Source: Paenibacillus sp. UNC499MF (GTDB lineage Bacteria; Bacillota; Bacilli; Paenibacillales; NBRC-103111). Taken from it: a DNA stretch of 64,000 nt. Shown here in pieces: positions 26,020 through 34,452 of the stretch (the stretch's first letter is position 1; the number at the start of each line of letters is the position of its first letter). Location: assembly GCF_900107975.1 (NCBI RefSeq), contig NZ_FNVF01000007.1, forward strand, positions 30,954-94,953. The letters run 5' to 3'. The notes below the pieces were generated by a model. The model did no database searches. It had not been told where the DNA came from and saw only the letters and a program-made list of their open reading frames with translations. The position numbers and the translations under genes are program-made.

Positions 26020-26997
26020 ATGATGGAACTTAAAGGCATCCACCACGTATCGGCCATCACGGCGCAAGCACCGGAAAATTTCGAGTTTTACACGAAGGTT
26101 CTGGGGCTCCGTCTGGTGAAGAAGACGGTCAATCAGGATGATATCAGCGTGTATCACTTGTTTTACGGAGACGAGAAAGGCAATCCCGGAACGGAATTGA
26201 CGTTCTTCGAAATTCCGATGGCCGCGCGGAACCGCGAGGGGGTCAGCAGCATTTCAGCCGCTTCCCTGCGTGTTACCGGTGACGAAGCTTTAGGCTGGTG
26301 GAAAAAGCGGTTCGCCGAATTCGGTGTCGACCACGACGACATTCAAGACCGTGCGGGACGCGCGACACTGGCATTCCGCGATTTCGAAGGCCAGCGCCTG
26401 GTTCTTGTGTCCGACCAAGACAACAAAGGGGTCGCCGGCGGCACGCCATGGGACAGAAGCCCGGTACCCGCCGAATACGGCATCCTCGGACTCGGCCCCG
26501 TCAAACTGACGGTGCAGGACCCGGAACCGACGGTGATTGTGCTGACGGAGCTTTTGGGCTTCCGTGAAAAAGGCCGCTACACGGCCGACGTGCCGGGACA
26601 GCCGGACATCGTCGTGTATGAAACCGGCGAGGGCGGCAGCGGAGCCGAGGTTCATATCGAGCAGAGGAACGATCTCTCCCGTGAACAGCTCGGCCGCGGG
26701 GGCGTACACCACGTCGCTTTCCGCGTGGATAACGAGGAAGAGCCGCGCGCCTGGATCAACCGGGTCCGGCAGGTCCGTTTTCCGAATTCCGGCTTCGTGG
26801 ACCGGTTTTATTTCCGGTCCCTGTACTTCCGGGAGCCGAACGGTATTCTGTTCGAGCTTGCGACGGACGGCCCGGGCTTCGATACGGATGAGGATATCCG
26901 TCATCTGGGTGAATCGCTGGCGCTTCCGCCGTTTCTGGAATCCAAGCGCCCGCAGATTGAAGCGGGATTGAAGCCGCTTCACACGAAAGCGGACTAA
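26020..26997 (+). CDS. Ring-cleaving dioxygenase, VOC superfamily (MhqO/MhqA type)
   Basis: 325 residues with two VOC modules. IHHVSAI at the N-terminus and GGVHHVAFRV in the second half give the metal histidines; the C-terminal RSLYFREPNGILFELATD supplies the third ligand, Glu. Relatives in Bacillus detoxify methylhydroquinone and catechols under MhqR. ATG 26020 and 26023 are both possible after GGGAGG at 26008. The physiological ring substrate is unknown. Confidence 0.88.
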   Translation: MMELKGIHHVSAITAQAPENFEFYTKVLGLRLVKKTVNQDDISVYHLFYGDEKGNPGTELTFFEIPMAARNREGVSSISAASLRVTGDEALGWWKKRFAEFGVDHDDIQDRAGRATLAFRDFEGQRLVLVSDQDNKGVAGGTPWDRSPVPAEYGILGLGPVKLTVQDPEPTVIVLTELLGFREKGRYTADVPGQPDIVVYETGEGGSGAEVHIEQRNDLSREQLGRGGVHHVAFRVDNEEEPRAWINRVRQVRFPNSGFVDRFYFRSLYFREPNGILFELATDGPGFDTDEDIRHLGESLALPPFLESKRPQIEAGLKPLHTKAD

Positions 26998-27036
26998 GCG
27001 CGCCGGTTTGACAGCGCTGAGAATAATAACTTGTGT

Positions 27037-27079
27037 AAGCCTCTCTTTGGACCGGAAGGTTCATCGGGAGGCTTTTTTT
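27037..27079 (+). terminator. Terminator after the dioxygenase gene
   Basis: AAGCCTCTC (27037-27045) pairs with GGGAGGCTT (27066-27074), followed by T7. Confidence 0.85.
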
Positions 27080-27255
27080 AGTTCAGCCGGCTGATACGCA
27101 CTTTAGGTTTAACTGTGGGGACGATGTATCGGCGCGGCATTTGAAATGAATGTTTTATGTCTTGAAAACCCTGCAAACCTCCGCGGCCCTTACTGCCATT
27201 CTTCAGCGGACAGGGGCGGTTTTGCCGTTTAAAAACATATCCAGGAACGCGGTGA

Positions 27256-27306
27256 TTGACGAACTATCACAAAGAAGTTATAGTATCAATATACCTATAC
27301 GGGTAT
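27256..27306 (+). promoter_or_regulatory. Promoter and CstR-type operator of the sulfur cluster
   Basis: TTGACG (27256-27261), 17 bp, TATAGT (27279-27284), then ATACCTATACGGGTAT at 27291-27306, spanning the start of transcription. The ATACC-N4-GGGTAT form is that of CstR/CsoR-family operators and repeats at 60464. Confidence 0.8.
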
Positions 27307-27416
27307 ATGTATTAAACAAAAAGCGATCTGCCGATAAAAAAACCGATTGAACTCGGGAAGACAAAACGGCGCAGGTTATGCCGCCGCGGAATAACATCAG
27401 GGAGGTACTCAACGTT

Positions 27417-27995
27417 ATGAATATTCAAACTCATCAAATACTGGACGCCAAAGGACTGGCCTGTCCGATGCCGATCGTACGCACGAAGAAGGCGCTGGAG
27501 CAGATGGCCTCCGGCCAGGTTCTGGAGATTCAGGCAACGGACAAAGGTTCTTTGGCCGATATCCGGAGCTGGGCCAAAACGACGGGCCACCAGTATCTGG
27601 GCTTCACCGAAGAAGGGGAGGTGCTGCACCATTTTATCCGCAAATCCGATCCTGCCGAGGTCAAAGAAGAGCGGCAATTTCCCCATACCGTAACCAACGA
27701 TGAACTGGAGCAGTGCCTGCGGGAAAAGCCGCAAACGAGCGTTCTCGATGTACGCGAACCTGCGGAATACGCATTCGGACACATACCGGGAGCCGTATCC
27801 ATTCCCTTGGGCGAACTGGAGCAGCGGATCGGTGAGCTGAACGGGGAGGACGAGCTGTATATCGTCTGCCGGACGGGCCGCCGCAGCGATATGGCCGCGC
27901 AGCTTCTGGAGCGTCAAGGCTTCAAGGGCATCCGCAACGTGATTCCGGGCATGTCCGCCTGGACGGGGCCGCTGGAGAAGTCGGCAGGCATTTGA
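27417..27995 (+). CDS. TusA-rhodanese fusion sulfurtransferase (YrkF/CstA-like)
   Basis: 192 residues. Residues 1-75 are a TusA domain with the persulfide cysteine in LACPMPIVRTKKAL; residues 90-185 a rhodanese with catalytic loop CRTGRRS. Such fusions pass sulfane sulfur between carriers during persulfide stress. ATG 27417 has GGGAGG upstream. It is the first gene after a CstR-like operator, followed by a DsrE remnant and the rhodanese-MBL gene, the content of the B. subtilis yrkE-J cluster. Confidence 0.9.
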   Translation: MNIQTHQILDAKGLACPMPIVRTKKALEQMASGQVLEIQATDKGSLADIRSWAKTTGHQYLGFTEEGEVLHHFIRKSDPAEVKEERQFPHTVTNDELEQCLREKPQTSVLDVREPAEYAFGHIPGAVSIPLGELEQRIGELNGEDELYIVCRTGRRSDMAAQLLERQGFKGIRNVIPGMSAWTGPLEKSAGI

Positions 27996-28071
27996 CAGCT
28001 GTCCGGCGGGAAGCCTTTTGCAACGTGAAATTTTAACGTGCTTAAATCCAACACCTTGGGAGGAACTTATC

Positions 28072-28134
28072 ATGAGCAGAAAAGTAGCGATTATCGCATC
28101 CAACGGCGGCATGTTCGACGCTTATAAAGTGTGA
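28072..28134 (+). pseudogene. N-terminal remnant of a DsrE-family gene
   Basis: Twenty codons after a good GGGAGG ribosome site read MSRKVAIIASNGGMFDAYKV and stop at TGA 28132. This is the conserved first strand and loop of DsrE/DsrF-like sulfur carriers; no further DsrE sequence follows in any frame. A complete DsrE gene lies at 30925. It could be a short leader peptide by chance, but the homology favours a deletion relic. Confidence 0.65.
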
Positions 28135-28226
28135 CCTTTTGAGGGAGAACATCCCTTGGACAGACGGTTAACGGTGTGGCTCATTAAAACCATAAATCAC
28201 TTGTGACAAACAGGGAGGATACACGC

Positions 28227-29387
28227 ATGAATGCGGGCAATCATGAAGAAAGGCGGCTTAAAGGAATGACGGCCGCCGAGCTGGCGAAGAAGGTTCTTAA
28301 CAAGAAGCCCCTTTTTATATTAGATGTACGAAATGAAAGCGACTTTGCCGATTGGAAAATCGAAGGAGATGGGGTCGAGCTGCTGAACGTGCCTTACTTC
28401 GAGCTGCTGGACGGCGTGGAAGCTGTAACGGGTAAAATCCCCGCGGACCGGGAAGTGCTGGTCGTATGCGCCAAAGAAGGATCGTCGAAATTCGTGGGCG
28501 GGCAGCTTGTGGAAGCGGGTTTCTCCGATGTTTCGTACCTGGCCGGCGGGATGAAATCATGGAGCGAGCACCTGGAGCCGGTAAAGGTAGGCGACCTGAA
28601 AGACGGAGGAGCTCTCTACCAATTCGTACGGATCGGCAAAGGCTGTCTTTCTTACATGGTGATCTCGGGCGGGGAAGCCGCGGTTATTGATGCGGTACGG
28701 ATGACAGAGGTGTTCATCGGTTTTGCCCGGGAGAAGCAGGCCGTGATCAAGCATGTGCTGGATACGCACCTTCATGCCGATCATATATCCGGAGGCCGCA
28801 AGCTGGCTGCAGAAACGGGAGCGGCTTACTGGCTGCCGCCCAGGGATGCGGAAGAAGTGGTGTTCGGCTACTCGGAGCTGGTGGAAGGCGCCGATATTAC
28901 GGTCGGTTCCACCCGGATCGCGATTCAGCCGCTCTATTCCCCGGGCCATACGATCGGAAGCACGTCGTTTGTGGTGGGTGAGCGCTACCTGCTGACGGGG
29001 GACATCCTGTTCGTCGCTTCCATCGGGCGTGCCGATCTGGCCGGCAAGGCGGAGGACTGGGTGGGAGATCTGCGCACCACGTTATACGACCGCTACAAGA
29101 AGCTGTCCGAGGATCTGATCGTGCTCCCGGCGCACTTCGGGCGGTTTGCCGAACTGGGCGAAGGCGGAAAAGTGTCCGCCAGACTGGGCGATCTGTTCAT
29201 GGACAATCCGGGGCTGAATATCGGAGACGAAGGCGAGTTCCGTAAAACCGTATCGGAGAATCTGCCTCCGCAGCCCAACGCGTACAAAGAAATCAGGCAA
29301 ACCAACATGGGCAAAATAACGCCGGCGGAAGAAGAACAGCGCGAAATGGAAATCGGTCCGAACCGCTGTGCCGTGCACGACCATTAA
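28227..29387 (+). CDS. Rhodanese-metallo-beta-lactamase fusion, persulfide dioxygenase-like (YrkH type)
   Basis: 386 residues. Residues 12-112 form a rhodanese domain with loop VVCAKEGSS; residues 125-340 a metallo-beta-lactamase domain with [27 protein letters not shown] and PAHFGRF, the iron-binding pattern of ETHE1-type persulfide dioxygenases. The expected reaction is glutathione-like or other low-molecular persulfide plus O2 to sulfite. Domain order is rhodanese first, opposite to CstB as I know it. GGGAGG precedes ATG 28227. Confidence 0.88.
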   Translation: MNAGNHEERRLKGMTAAELAKKVLNKKPLFILDVRNESDFADWKIEGDGVELLNVPYFELLDGVEAVTGKIPADREVLVVCAKEGSSKFVGGQLVEAGFSDVSYLAGGMKSWSEHLEPVKVGDLKDGGALYQFVRIGKGCLSYMVISGGEAAVIDAVRMTEVFIGFAREKQAVIKHVLDTHLHADHISGGRKLAAETGAAYWLPPRDAEEVVFGYSELVEGADITVGSTRIAIQPLYSPGHTIGSTSFVVGERYLLTGDILFVASIGRADLAGKAEDWVGDLRTTLYDRYKKLSEDLIVLPAHFGRFAELGEGGKVSARLGDLFMDNPGLNIGDEGEFRKTVSENLPPQPNAYKEIRQTNMGKITPAEEEQREMEIGPNRCAVHDH

Positions 29388-29444
29388 TACGAATCTTTAC
29401 CGGAGCAATCATTAACGGGATAAACGATAGAGGAGGATTACAAA

Positions 29445-29672
29445 ATGGAAGTCAACGTAACGGTAGACACGAAGGGAATGGCATGTCCGATGCCGATCGT
29501 CAAAGCCAAGAAGGCACTCGATTCGCTGGAATCGGGGGGCATTATGCAGGTTCTGTCCACGGACAAAGGCTCGCTGAACGATTTTCAGGCTTGGGTCAGG
29601 CAGACCGGGCACGAGCTGATCAAGCATGAGGAAGTTAACGGCGTATATACCTTTTACGTGAGAAAAAAATAA
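29445..29672 (+). CDS. TusA-family sulfur carrier (YrkI-like)
   Basis: 75 residues, a single TusA domain with the sulfur-carrying cysteine in KGMACPMPIVKAKKAL and DKGSLNDFQAW further on. GAGGAGG lies before the ATG. It sits 57 nt after the rhodanese-MBL gene and is probably its partner, taking or giving sulfane sulfur. Confidence 0.92.
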   Translation: MEVNVTVDTKGMACPMPIVKAKKALDSLESGGIMQVLSTDKGSLNDFQAWVRQTGHELIKHEEVNGVYTFYVRKK

Positions 29673-29737
29673 AGGCGGGAGCGTCGGGCCCAGGCTCCCC
29701 GAAAGAGGAATTCCCGGGCTTTTCCGCAACTCCCGTA

Positions 29738-29908
29738 TCAGTTATCGGTATAAACAACACGGACACCCAGATGGCCGTAGGTTTCTTCGGTATAGTGACC
29801 GCCGGGGCACACTTTAACTACGCGGTGCGGGGTAGCCTCGTCGCTTTGGAGGGGCTGCCCGCAATGCGGACATACGGAAACGAATAACCGTTTGAGATGT
29901 TGAATCAT
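29738..29908 (-). CDS. Small zinc-ribbon-like protein, unknown
   Basis: 56 residues on the strand opposite to the sulfur genes. It has CPHC and CPGGHY, giving three cysteines and a histidine that could bind one zinc or iron. The ATG at 29908 has AAGGGG 8 nt upstream; an in-frame TTG at 29929 is less likely. I do not recognise the family. Its place inside the sulfur cluster and its thiols suggest, but do not prove, a link to it. Confidence 0.55.
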   Translation of the reverse strand: MIQHLKRLFVSVCPHCGQPLQSDEATPHRVVKVCPGGHYTEETYGHLGVRVVYTDN

Positions 29909-30056
29909 TTTTAAAACCCCTTTTTCCAACTAAAATACTTGGTATTAATTTATTATAGCCGGATCGGCGGCGCAAGTATAGGGCTTTTTCTTCTAATTTA
30001 TGCCGCCGCCGGAATGCTTGCTAATGATTCGCATCAGGTCAGACAAGGAGGATGTT

Positions 30057-30851
30057 ATGGATATTTTGTTAGCGGTTATCATGCTGGTGCTGGGGCTGGC
30101 CGGGTCTTTTTTGTCGGGCCTGCTGGGAATCGGAGGAGCCATTATTAATTATCCGCTTCTGCTGTTCGTCCCTCCCTTGTTCGGGGAAGCCGGTTTTACG
30201 GCCCAGGAAGTTTCCGCGATCTCAATGTTCCAGGTATTCTTCGCCTCCTTGTCCGGTGTCCTGTTCCAAAGACGCGGAAAAAACGGACCTTCCCTCGTTC
30301 ATAAAGGGCTAGTCCTGTATATGGGCGGCGGTGTGCTTGCGGGCAGTCTGATCGGCGGACTGGCTTCGAAATATATGCCGGGCGATACGATTAATGTGAT
30401 TTACGGGGTTCTGGCGGTAATCGCGGTGGTGCTGATGCTGATCCCGGCCAAGGGCAAGCGGCAGAAGGAAGGAGCGGAGCTTGCTTTCAACAAACCGCTT
30501 GCCGTACTTTCCGCGCTGGCAGTGGGCCTGGTGTCCGGGATCGTGGGCGCTGGCGGGGCGTTTATTCTCATCCCGATTATGCTGACCCTGCTTAAAATTC
30601 CTACCCGAACCACGATCGCTTCTTCTCTGGCGATTGTGTTTATTTCGGCGGTCGGCGGGGTGATCGGGAAAATCGGGGCGGGGCATATTCCGCTGCTTCC
30701 GGTTATTTTTACGGTTATCGGCAGTCTGCTCGGAGCGCCGCTCGGTTCCCGGCTGTCGGCCCGGATTAACGTAAAGTACCTGCGGTACGCATTGATTGTT
30801 CTCATTGCCGCTACGGCGGTTAAAATATGGCTGCCTATTTTATTGCAGTAA
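30057..30851 (+). CDS. Sulfite/sulfoacetate exporter, TauE/SafE family (YrkJ-like)
   Basis: 264 residues with about eight transmembrane helices. The family repeat GLLGIGGAIINYPLLL near the start and GIVGAGGAFILIPIML in the middle are both present. In sulfide-oxidation clusters such proteins export sulfite or thiosulfate, the products of the dioxygenase encoded upstream. AAGGAGG lies before ATG 30057; an upstream frame start at 30000 lacks a ribosome site. Confidence 0.9.
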   Translation: MDILLAVIMLVLGLAGSFLSGLLGIGGAIINYPLLLFVPPLFGEAGFTAQEVSAISMFQVFFASLSGVLFQRRGKNGPSLVHKGLVLYMGGGVLAGSLIGGLASKYMPGDTINVIYGVLAVIAVVLMLIPAKGKRQKEGAELAFNKPLAVLSALAVGLVSGIVGAGGAFILIPIMLTLLKIPTRTTIASSLAIVFISAVGGVIGKIGAGHIPLLPVIFTVIGSLLGAPLGSRLSARINVKYLRYALIVLIAATAVKIWLPILLQ

Positions 30852-30892
30852 GGCCGGTCCGTTTCGGATCGGTTAAAATTTTCACAGTTTGT

Positions 30893-30908
30893 ATACCCAT
30901 AGATGTAT
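30893..30908 (+). promoter_or_regulatory. Imperfect CstR-like site before the DsrE gene
   Basis: ATACCCATAGATGTAT keeps the left arm ATACCC and part of the right arm. It lies 17 nt before the DsrE start. Weaker than the sites at 27291 and 60464. Confidence 0.35.
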
Positions 30909-30924
30909 ATGTATAAGGAGTGAC

Positions 30925-31410
30925 ATGATGGAGGAGCAAAAAGAAGGAACGACGATCGTTTTGTTCAGCGGGGAAATGGATAAAGCCATCGCCGCTTTTA
31001 TCATAGCGAACGGCGCGGCCGCTTACGATCACGAGGTGACGATCTTTTTCACCTTCTGGGGGTTGAACGCGCTGCGCAAGGATGAACCGGTCAAGCTCAA
31101 GAAGGGCTGGCTGGAAAAGATGTTCGGCCGCATGATGCCGAGAGGGCCGAAGAAGCTGGGCCTGTCCAAAATGAACTATATGGGCATGGGCCCGAAAATG
31201 ATTCAGCATGTGCTGAAGAAGCACAACGCGCTGACGCTTCCGCAGCTCATCGAGCTGGCGCGGGAGCAGGGCATCAAGCTCGTCGCGTGCACGATGACCA
31301 TGGATCTGCTCGGCCTGCAGAAGGAAGAGCTGCTGGACGGGATCGAGTACGCCGGCGTAGCCGCTTATCTGGGCGATGCCTCGCAGGCGAAGGTGAATCT
31401 GTTTATTTGA
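30925..31410 (+). CDS. DsrE/DsrF-family sulfur carrier protein (YrkE-like)
   Basis: 162 residues. TTIVLFSGEMDKAIAAFIIANGAAA and VTIFFTFWGLNALRK (split here) are typical of the YrkE branch; a cysteine in KLVACTMTMDLLGL lies at the usual active-site strand. It is the intact counterpart of the remnant at 28072. AAGGAG lies before ATG 30925, with ATG 30928 as an alternative. It likely exchanges sulfane sulfur with the TusA proteins. Confidence 0.88.
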   Translation: MMEEQKEGTTIVLFSGEMDKAIAAFIIANGAAAYDHEVTIFFTFWGLNALRKDEPVKLKKGWLEKMFGRMMPRGPKKLGLSKMNYMGMGPKMIQHVLKKHNALTLPQLIELAREQGIKLVACTMTMDLLGLQKEELLDGIEYAGVAAYLGDASQAKVNLFI

Positions 31411-31540
31411 CGGGGGGAAAAGAGCGGAGCCGCTGTGCGGGGAATTGACCGTCTGGCGCTGCCGCGTGGAGCAGCTCCCGGCGCCGCCGTATCGCGTGCC
31501 GGGAACTGAGCGCGATATGGCGGCAGGGCACGGCTGCGCA

Positions 31541-31573
31541 AAAAGGGAAGGAGTCCGACTCCTTCCCTTTTTT
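31541..31573 (+). terminator. Terminator at the end of the sulfur cluster
   Basis: AAAAGGGAAGGAG pairs with CTCCTTCCCTTTT; the tail is T6. It can also end the minus-strand gene to the right. Confidence 0.9.
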
Positions 31574-31652
31574 ATTTGCGCCCGGCGGGCGGTGTCGTCG
31601 ACGGGCTTCGCAGGGCGCGGGTCACCCGCCATACTATCGGCGTCACGCCACC

Positions 31653-32249
31653 CTATCCGGCGGACGCGATCTCTTCGCTGCCGAGCAGAGACCATACGGC
31701 CTTGCCGTGGAGGTCCTTGGACTGACGCAGATGCGAGACATGAATGTCCCCGTTGGCCCGCTGCCAGACGACCTTGGCTTCCGCTTTGTTGTCGCGCAGC
31801 AGTAGCGCATACATAAGATCGCCGGGTTTAAGCCCGCGGGTCGCCGTAATAAAGACTTCATTGAAAGAGGAAGCTTCGTTCCGGCTGAGCCTGCTTTCGA
31901 ATTCAGCCTCAATGTCGGGACCGGCAATCAGGTTCCACTGCTCTTGCGCGAACGCGGCAGGCTGTTTGGAATCTTGATTGGCTTCCTTAGCGTGCTTTTG
32001 ATCAAGCGTCTGAACGGCCTTGTTCCAGGAGCTCTCTAATTTCGAATAGACGCCGGGATCGGAAAACTCCTTATAAGGAACTGGTTTAGAGGAGGCCTCC
32101 GGGACAAGCACTGCCGGATATTTTTCGGTAAACGAACGTGCGCTATCGGCGGGCGTCGGTCCCCCTGTCGTATTGGCTGCATACACAACGGTACTTGTCA
32201 GGACTACGGCAGCAAGCGCAGTAATCCCGGTGATCGCTTTTTTATTCAT
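31653..32249 (-). CDS. Secreted protein of unknown function
   Basis: 198 residues with a clear signal peptide (MNKKAITGI..., cleavage near VVYAANT, about residue 25). The rest is a soluble, charged domain without cysteines; I recognise no motif. AGGAGG precedes the ATG. It has its own position opposite to both neighbours, with a shared terminator at its 3' side. Confidence 0.75.
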   Translation of the reverse strand: MNKKAITGITALAAVVLTSTVVYAANTTGGPTPADSARSFTEKYPAVLVPEASSKPVPYKEFSDPGVYSKLESSWNKAVQTLDQKHAKEANQDSKQPAAFAQEQWNLIAGPDIEAEFESRLSRNEASSFNEVFITATRGLKPGDLMYALLLRDNKAEAKVVWQRANGDIHVSHLRQSKDLHGKAVWSLLGSEEIASAG

Positions 32250-32605
32250 TTCAACCTCCTGTTGCTTAAAGACTTTGGAATGAATAGAACATTTAATTGA
32301 GAAAGAGTTAATGACGTGAAATATAGAGCCGTTTCGCCGTCAGGTTCGGATAGCAAGCTGTAATGATGAACGAGCGGCGCCAAGGTCGGCTATCGGGAGG
32401 GGGGCGTTTACTCTAGTGTAGCGGCTATTGCTTGAATTGGCAATAAAAGTAAAAAGAGTTCCGGCCGTCTCCCAAAAAACTTTTTTCAAAATCAGTGATC
32501 CAAACTTCACTCCCTTGCGTTACACCCTATGTAAAGACCAAACGAGAACAAGCGGAACCAAAAACGGAAACGCGAAAAACACATAAACCAAGGGAGTGAA
32601 CGTTT
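32250..32605. other. 356-bp divergent gap
   Basis: It must hold the promoters of the two secreted-protein genes. I cannot pick a convincing sigma-A pair for either; no RNA structure recognised. Confidence 0.5.
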
Positions 32606-34204
32606 ATGCAAATGAAAAAACTGCTTCTTCCGGCACTGAGCCTGTCCATCCTTATGCCGACGGTGGCGGCCAACGCGGCCGCTGTTCAAACGCCGAAGGC
32701 TACGGTAAACACACCGGCCGCCGATCTGAGAGCCAGCCTGGATCACCTGCTCTCCGAACACTTCGCGCTGGCGGTTACCGCCATGACGAAAGCGTACGAC
32801 GGCTCGGCAGACGCGGCCGAAGCGTACAAGGCGCTGGATCAGAACGCGCTGGATATGACGCCGGCGATCGCTTCCCTCTACGGGAAAGAAGGCGCGGCCG
32901 AGTTCGAGCGGATTTTCCGGGCCCATAACAAATACACGGACGATCTCGTCAAAGCGACCAAGATGAACAACCAGGAAGCCCGCAAGAAAGCGGAGCAGCA
33001 AGTGCAGGGCTTCGTAGACGAATTCTCGGCCTTCCTGGACAAAGCGACCGCAGGCAAGCTTCCGAAGCAGGCTGCCGCGCAGGCGATCCGTCTTCACGAA
33101 GATCAAGTTCAGGAAACGTTCGACGACTATATCGCAGGCGATTACCAGGGAGCGTATGCGGCTTATCGCGAAGGCTTCAAGGAAATGTTCACGATCAGCA
33201 AAGCGCTGTCCACGGCTATCACCACGCAAATGCCGGAGAAGTTCAACAACACGAAGGCGGATACGCCGGCGGCTGATTTGCGGTCGGCCCTGAACAACCT
33301 CGCGGCCGAGCATCTGTCCCTGTCTACGCTGCAAATGCAAAAGCAGTACGACGGCAGCAAGGATTCCGACGCGCTGATCAAGGCCGAAGCCGGAAATACG
33401 GCCGATTTCAAAGCCGCGATCGGCTCGATTTACGGCGCCGAAGGCGGCATGGCCTTCGAGAAAATCTGGGTCACGAACCATGTGAACGCCCAGAGTGATT
33501 ATGTGACCGCCGTCAAAAACAAAGACGAAGCCGCGAAAGCCGCCGTGGAGAAAAGAATCGACGGATTTACGACCGAGTTTGCGAATTTCCTCGGCACGGC
33601 GACCGCAGGTAACCTTCCGGCCTCTGCCGCCCAGGATGTGCTCCGGCAGCACGAAGGTCAGGTGCAGAAAGTGCTGAATGAATACGCCGCGGGCAATTAT
33701 GCAGCCGCCTATACAACGGACCGCGAAGCTTTCAAGGTCATGTTCGGTGTGGGCCAGGCCCTGGGAAATGCCATCGTGACGCAGTACGGCGAGAAGTTCC
33801 AGGAGAAGGCGGACCCGTCCATGGCCACCGTCTGGATGCAAATCGGCAGCCATGACCTCAACATTAACGGGACCGTTACGAAGATGGACACGACACCGTT
33901 CATCTGGAACGACATGAGCTACATCCCGCTGCGCTACCTGGCGGAGGGAATCGGCGCTGAAGTGACTTGGGACAGTGAGGCCCAATCCGTCTGGGTTAAG
34001 GCCGGCAGCGACAAGATGCAGTTCTGGATCGGTAAAGATTACATGGAGCTTAACGGCACGAAGAAAAGCATCGGCTCCAAAGTATTCGTGAATGCGGATG
34101 GAAGAACCGTGCTCCCGCTCCGTTTTATTACGGAACTGCTCGGCTGGGACGTTAAATGGGGTCAGCAGGACAGATCCATCACCCTGACGAAATCCATGCA
34201 ATAA
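32606..34204 (+). CDS. Secreted two-repeat helical protein with copper-amine-oxidase N-terminal (stalk) domain
   Basis: 532 residues. A signal peptide ends at AANAAA (about residue 25). Two copies of a ~180-residue all-helical unit follow (about 37-215 and 222-400), sharing TPAADLR, EH, IYG/LYG, H-N-x2-x2-DY/D, LHEDQVQ versus RQHEGQVQ, and a GDY/GNY-xxAY stretch; the conserved His and Glu could bind metal. The C-terminal ~120 residues form the copper amine oxidase N1 domain (YIPLRYLAEGIGAEVTWD and VLPLRFITELLGWDVKW), an anchoring or cell-wall module in Paenibacillaceae. Role unknown. AGGGAG precedes ATG 32606. Confidence 0.8.
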   Translation: MQMKKLLLPALSLSILMPTVAANAAAVQTPKATVNTPAADLRASLDHLLSEHFALAVTAMTKAYDGSADAAEAYKALDQNALDMTPAIASLYGKEGAAEFERIFRAHNKYTDDLVKATKMNNQEARKKAEQQVQGFVDEFSAFLDKATAGKLPKQAAAQAIRLHEDQVQETFDDYIAGDYQGAYAAYREGFKEMFTISKALSTAITTQMPEKFNNTKADTPAADLRSALNNLAAEHLSLSTLQMQKQYDGSKDSDALIKAEAGNTADFKAAIGSIYGAEGGMAFEKIWVTNHVNAQSDYVTAVKNKDEAAKAAVEKRIDGFTTEFANFLGTATAGNLPASAAQDVLRQHEGQVQKVLNEYAAGNYAAAYTTDREAFKVMFGVGQALGNAIVTQYGEKFQEKADPSMATVWMQIGSHDLNINGTVTKMDTTPFIWNDMSYIPLRYLAEGIGAEVTWDSEAQSVWVKAGSDKMQFWIGKDYMELNGTKKSIGSKVFVNADGRTVLPLRFITELLGWDVKWGQQDRSITLTKSMQ

Positions 34205-34297
34205 CACCGCTGCGACCGGCAAAAATGTTAACGGCCTTAATCATTTACCGCAATCAATTTTCAATCTTTAATGGAAAGAAGCGGAATACCGCATTTA

Positions 34298-34330
34298 AAG
34301 GACTGCCTTCCGGGGCGGTCCTTCTTTTTT
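34298..34330 (+). terminator. Terminator after the stalk-domain gene
   Basis: A 10-bp stem with one wobble (34298-34307 with 34314-34323) and a T-run. Confidence 0.88.
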
Positions 34331-34410
34331 TCTCCCTATAAACACAGCATGAGCACAGGACTTCGCGCCACGGAACTGACAAAGGGGGTTAGGTTGTAGG
34401 GGCGGCGGCA

Positions 34411-34419
34411 TGCTATAAT
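34411..34419 (+). promoter_or_regulatory. Extended -10 before the sensor kinase gene
   Basis: TGCTATAAT is an extended -10 element (TGnTATAAT), which can work without a good -35; none is seen. It lies 34 nt before the kinase ATG. Confidence 0.55.
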
Positions 34420-34452
34420 CGAGACGGATAACGTTCAGGGAGGGCAGACCGC

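Larger units (their letters stand above)
27000..27416. other. 417-bp regulatory gap before the sulfur cluster
   Basis: Contains the dioxygenase terminator (27037-27079), then about 170 bp in which I see nothing, then the promoter and CstR-like operator at 27256-27306. Confidence 0.7.

Noticed and set aside
27150-27350. 66-codon frame before the sulfur cluster
   Set aside because: It runs across the promoter and CstR operator and has no ribosome site.
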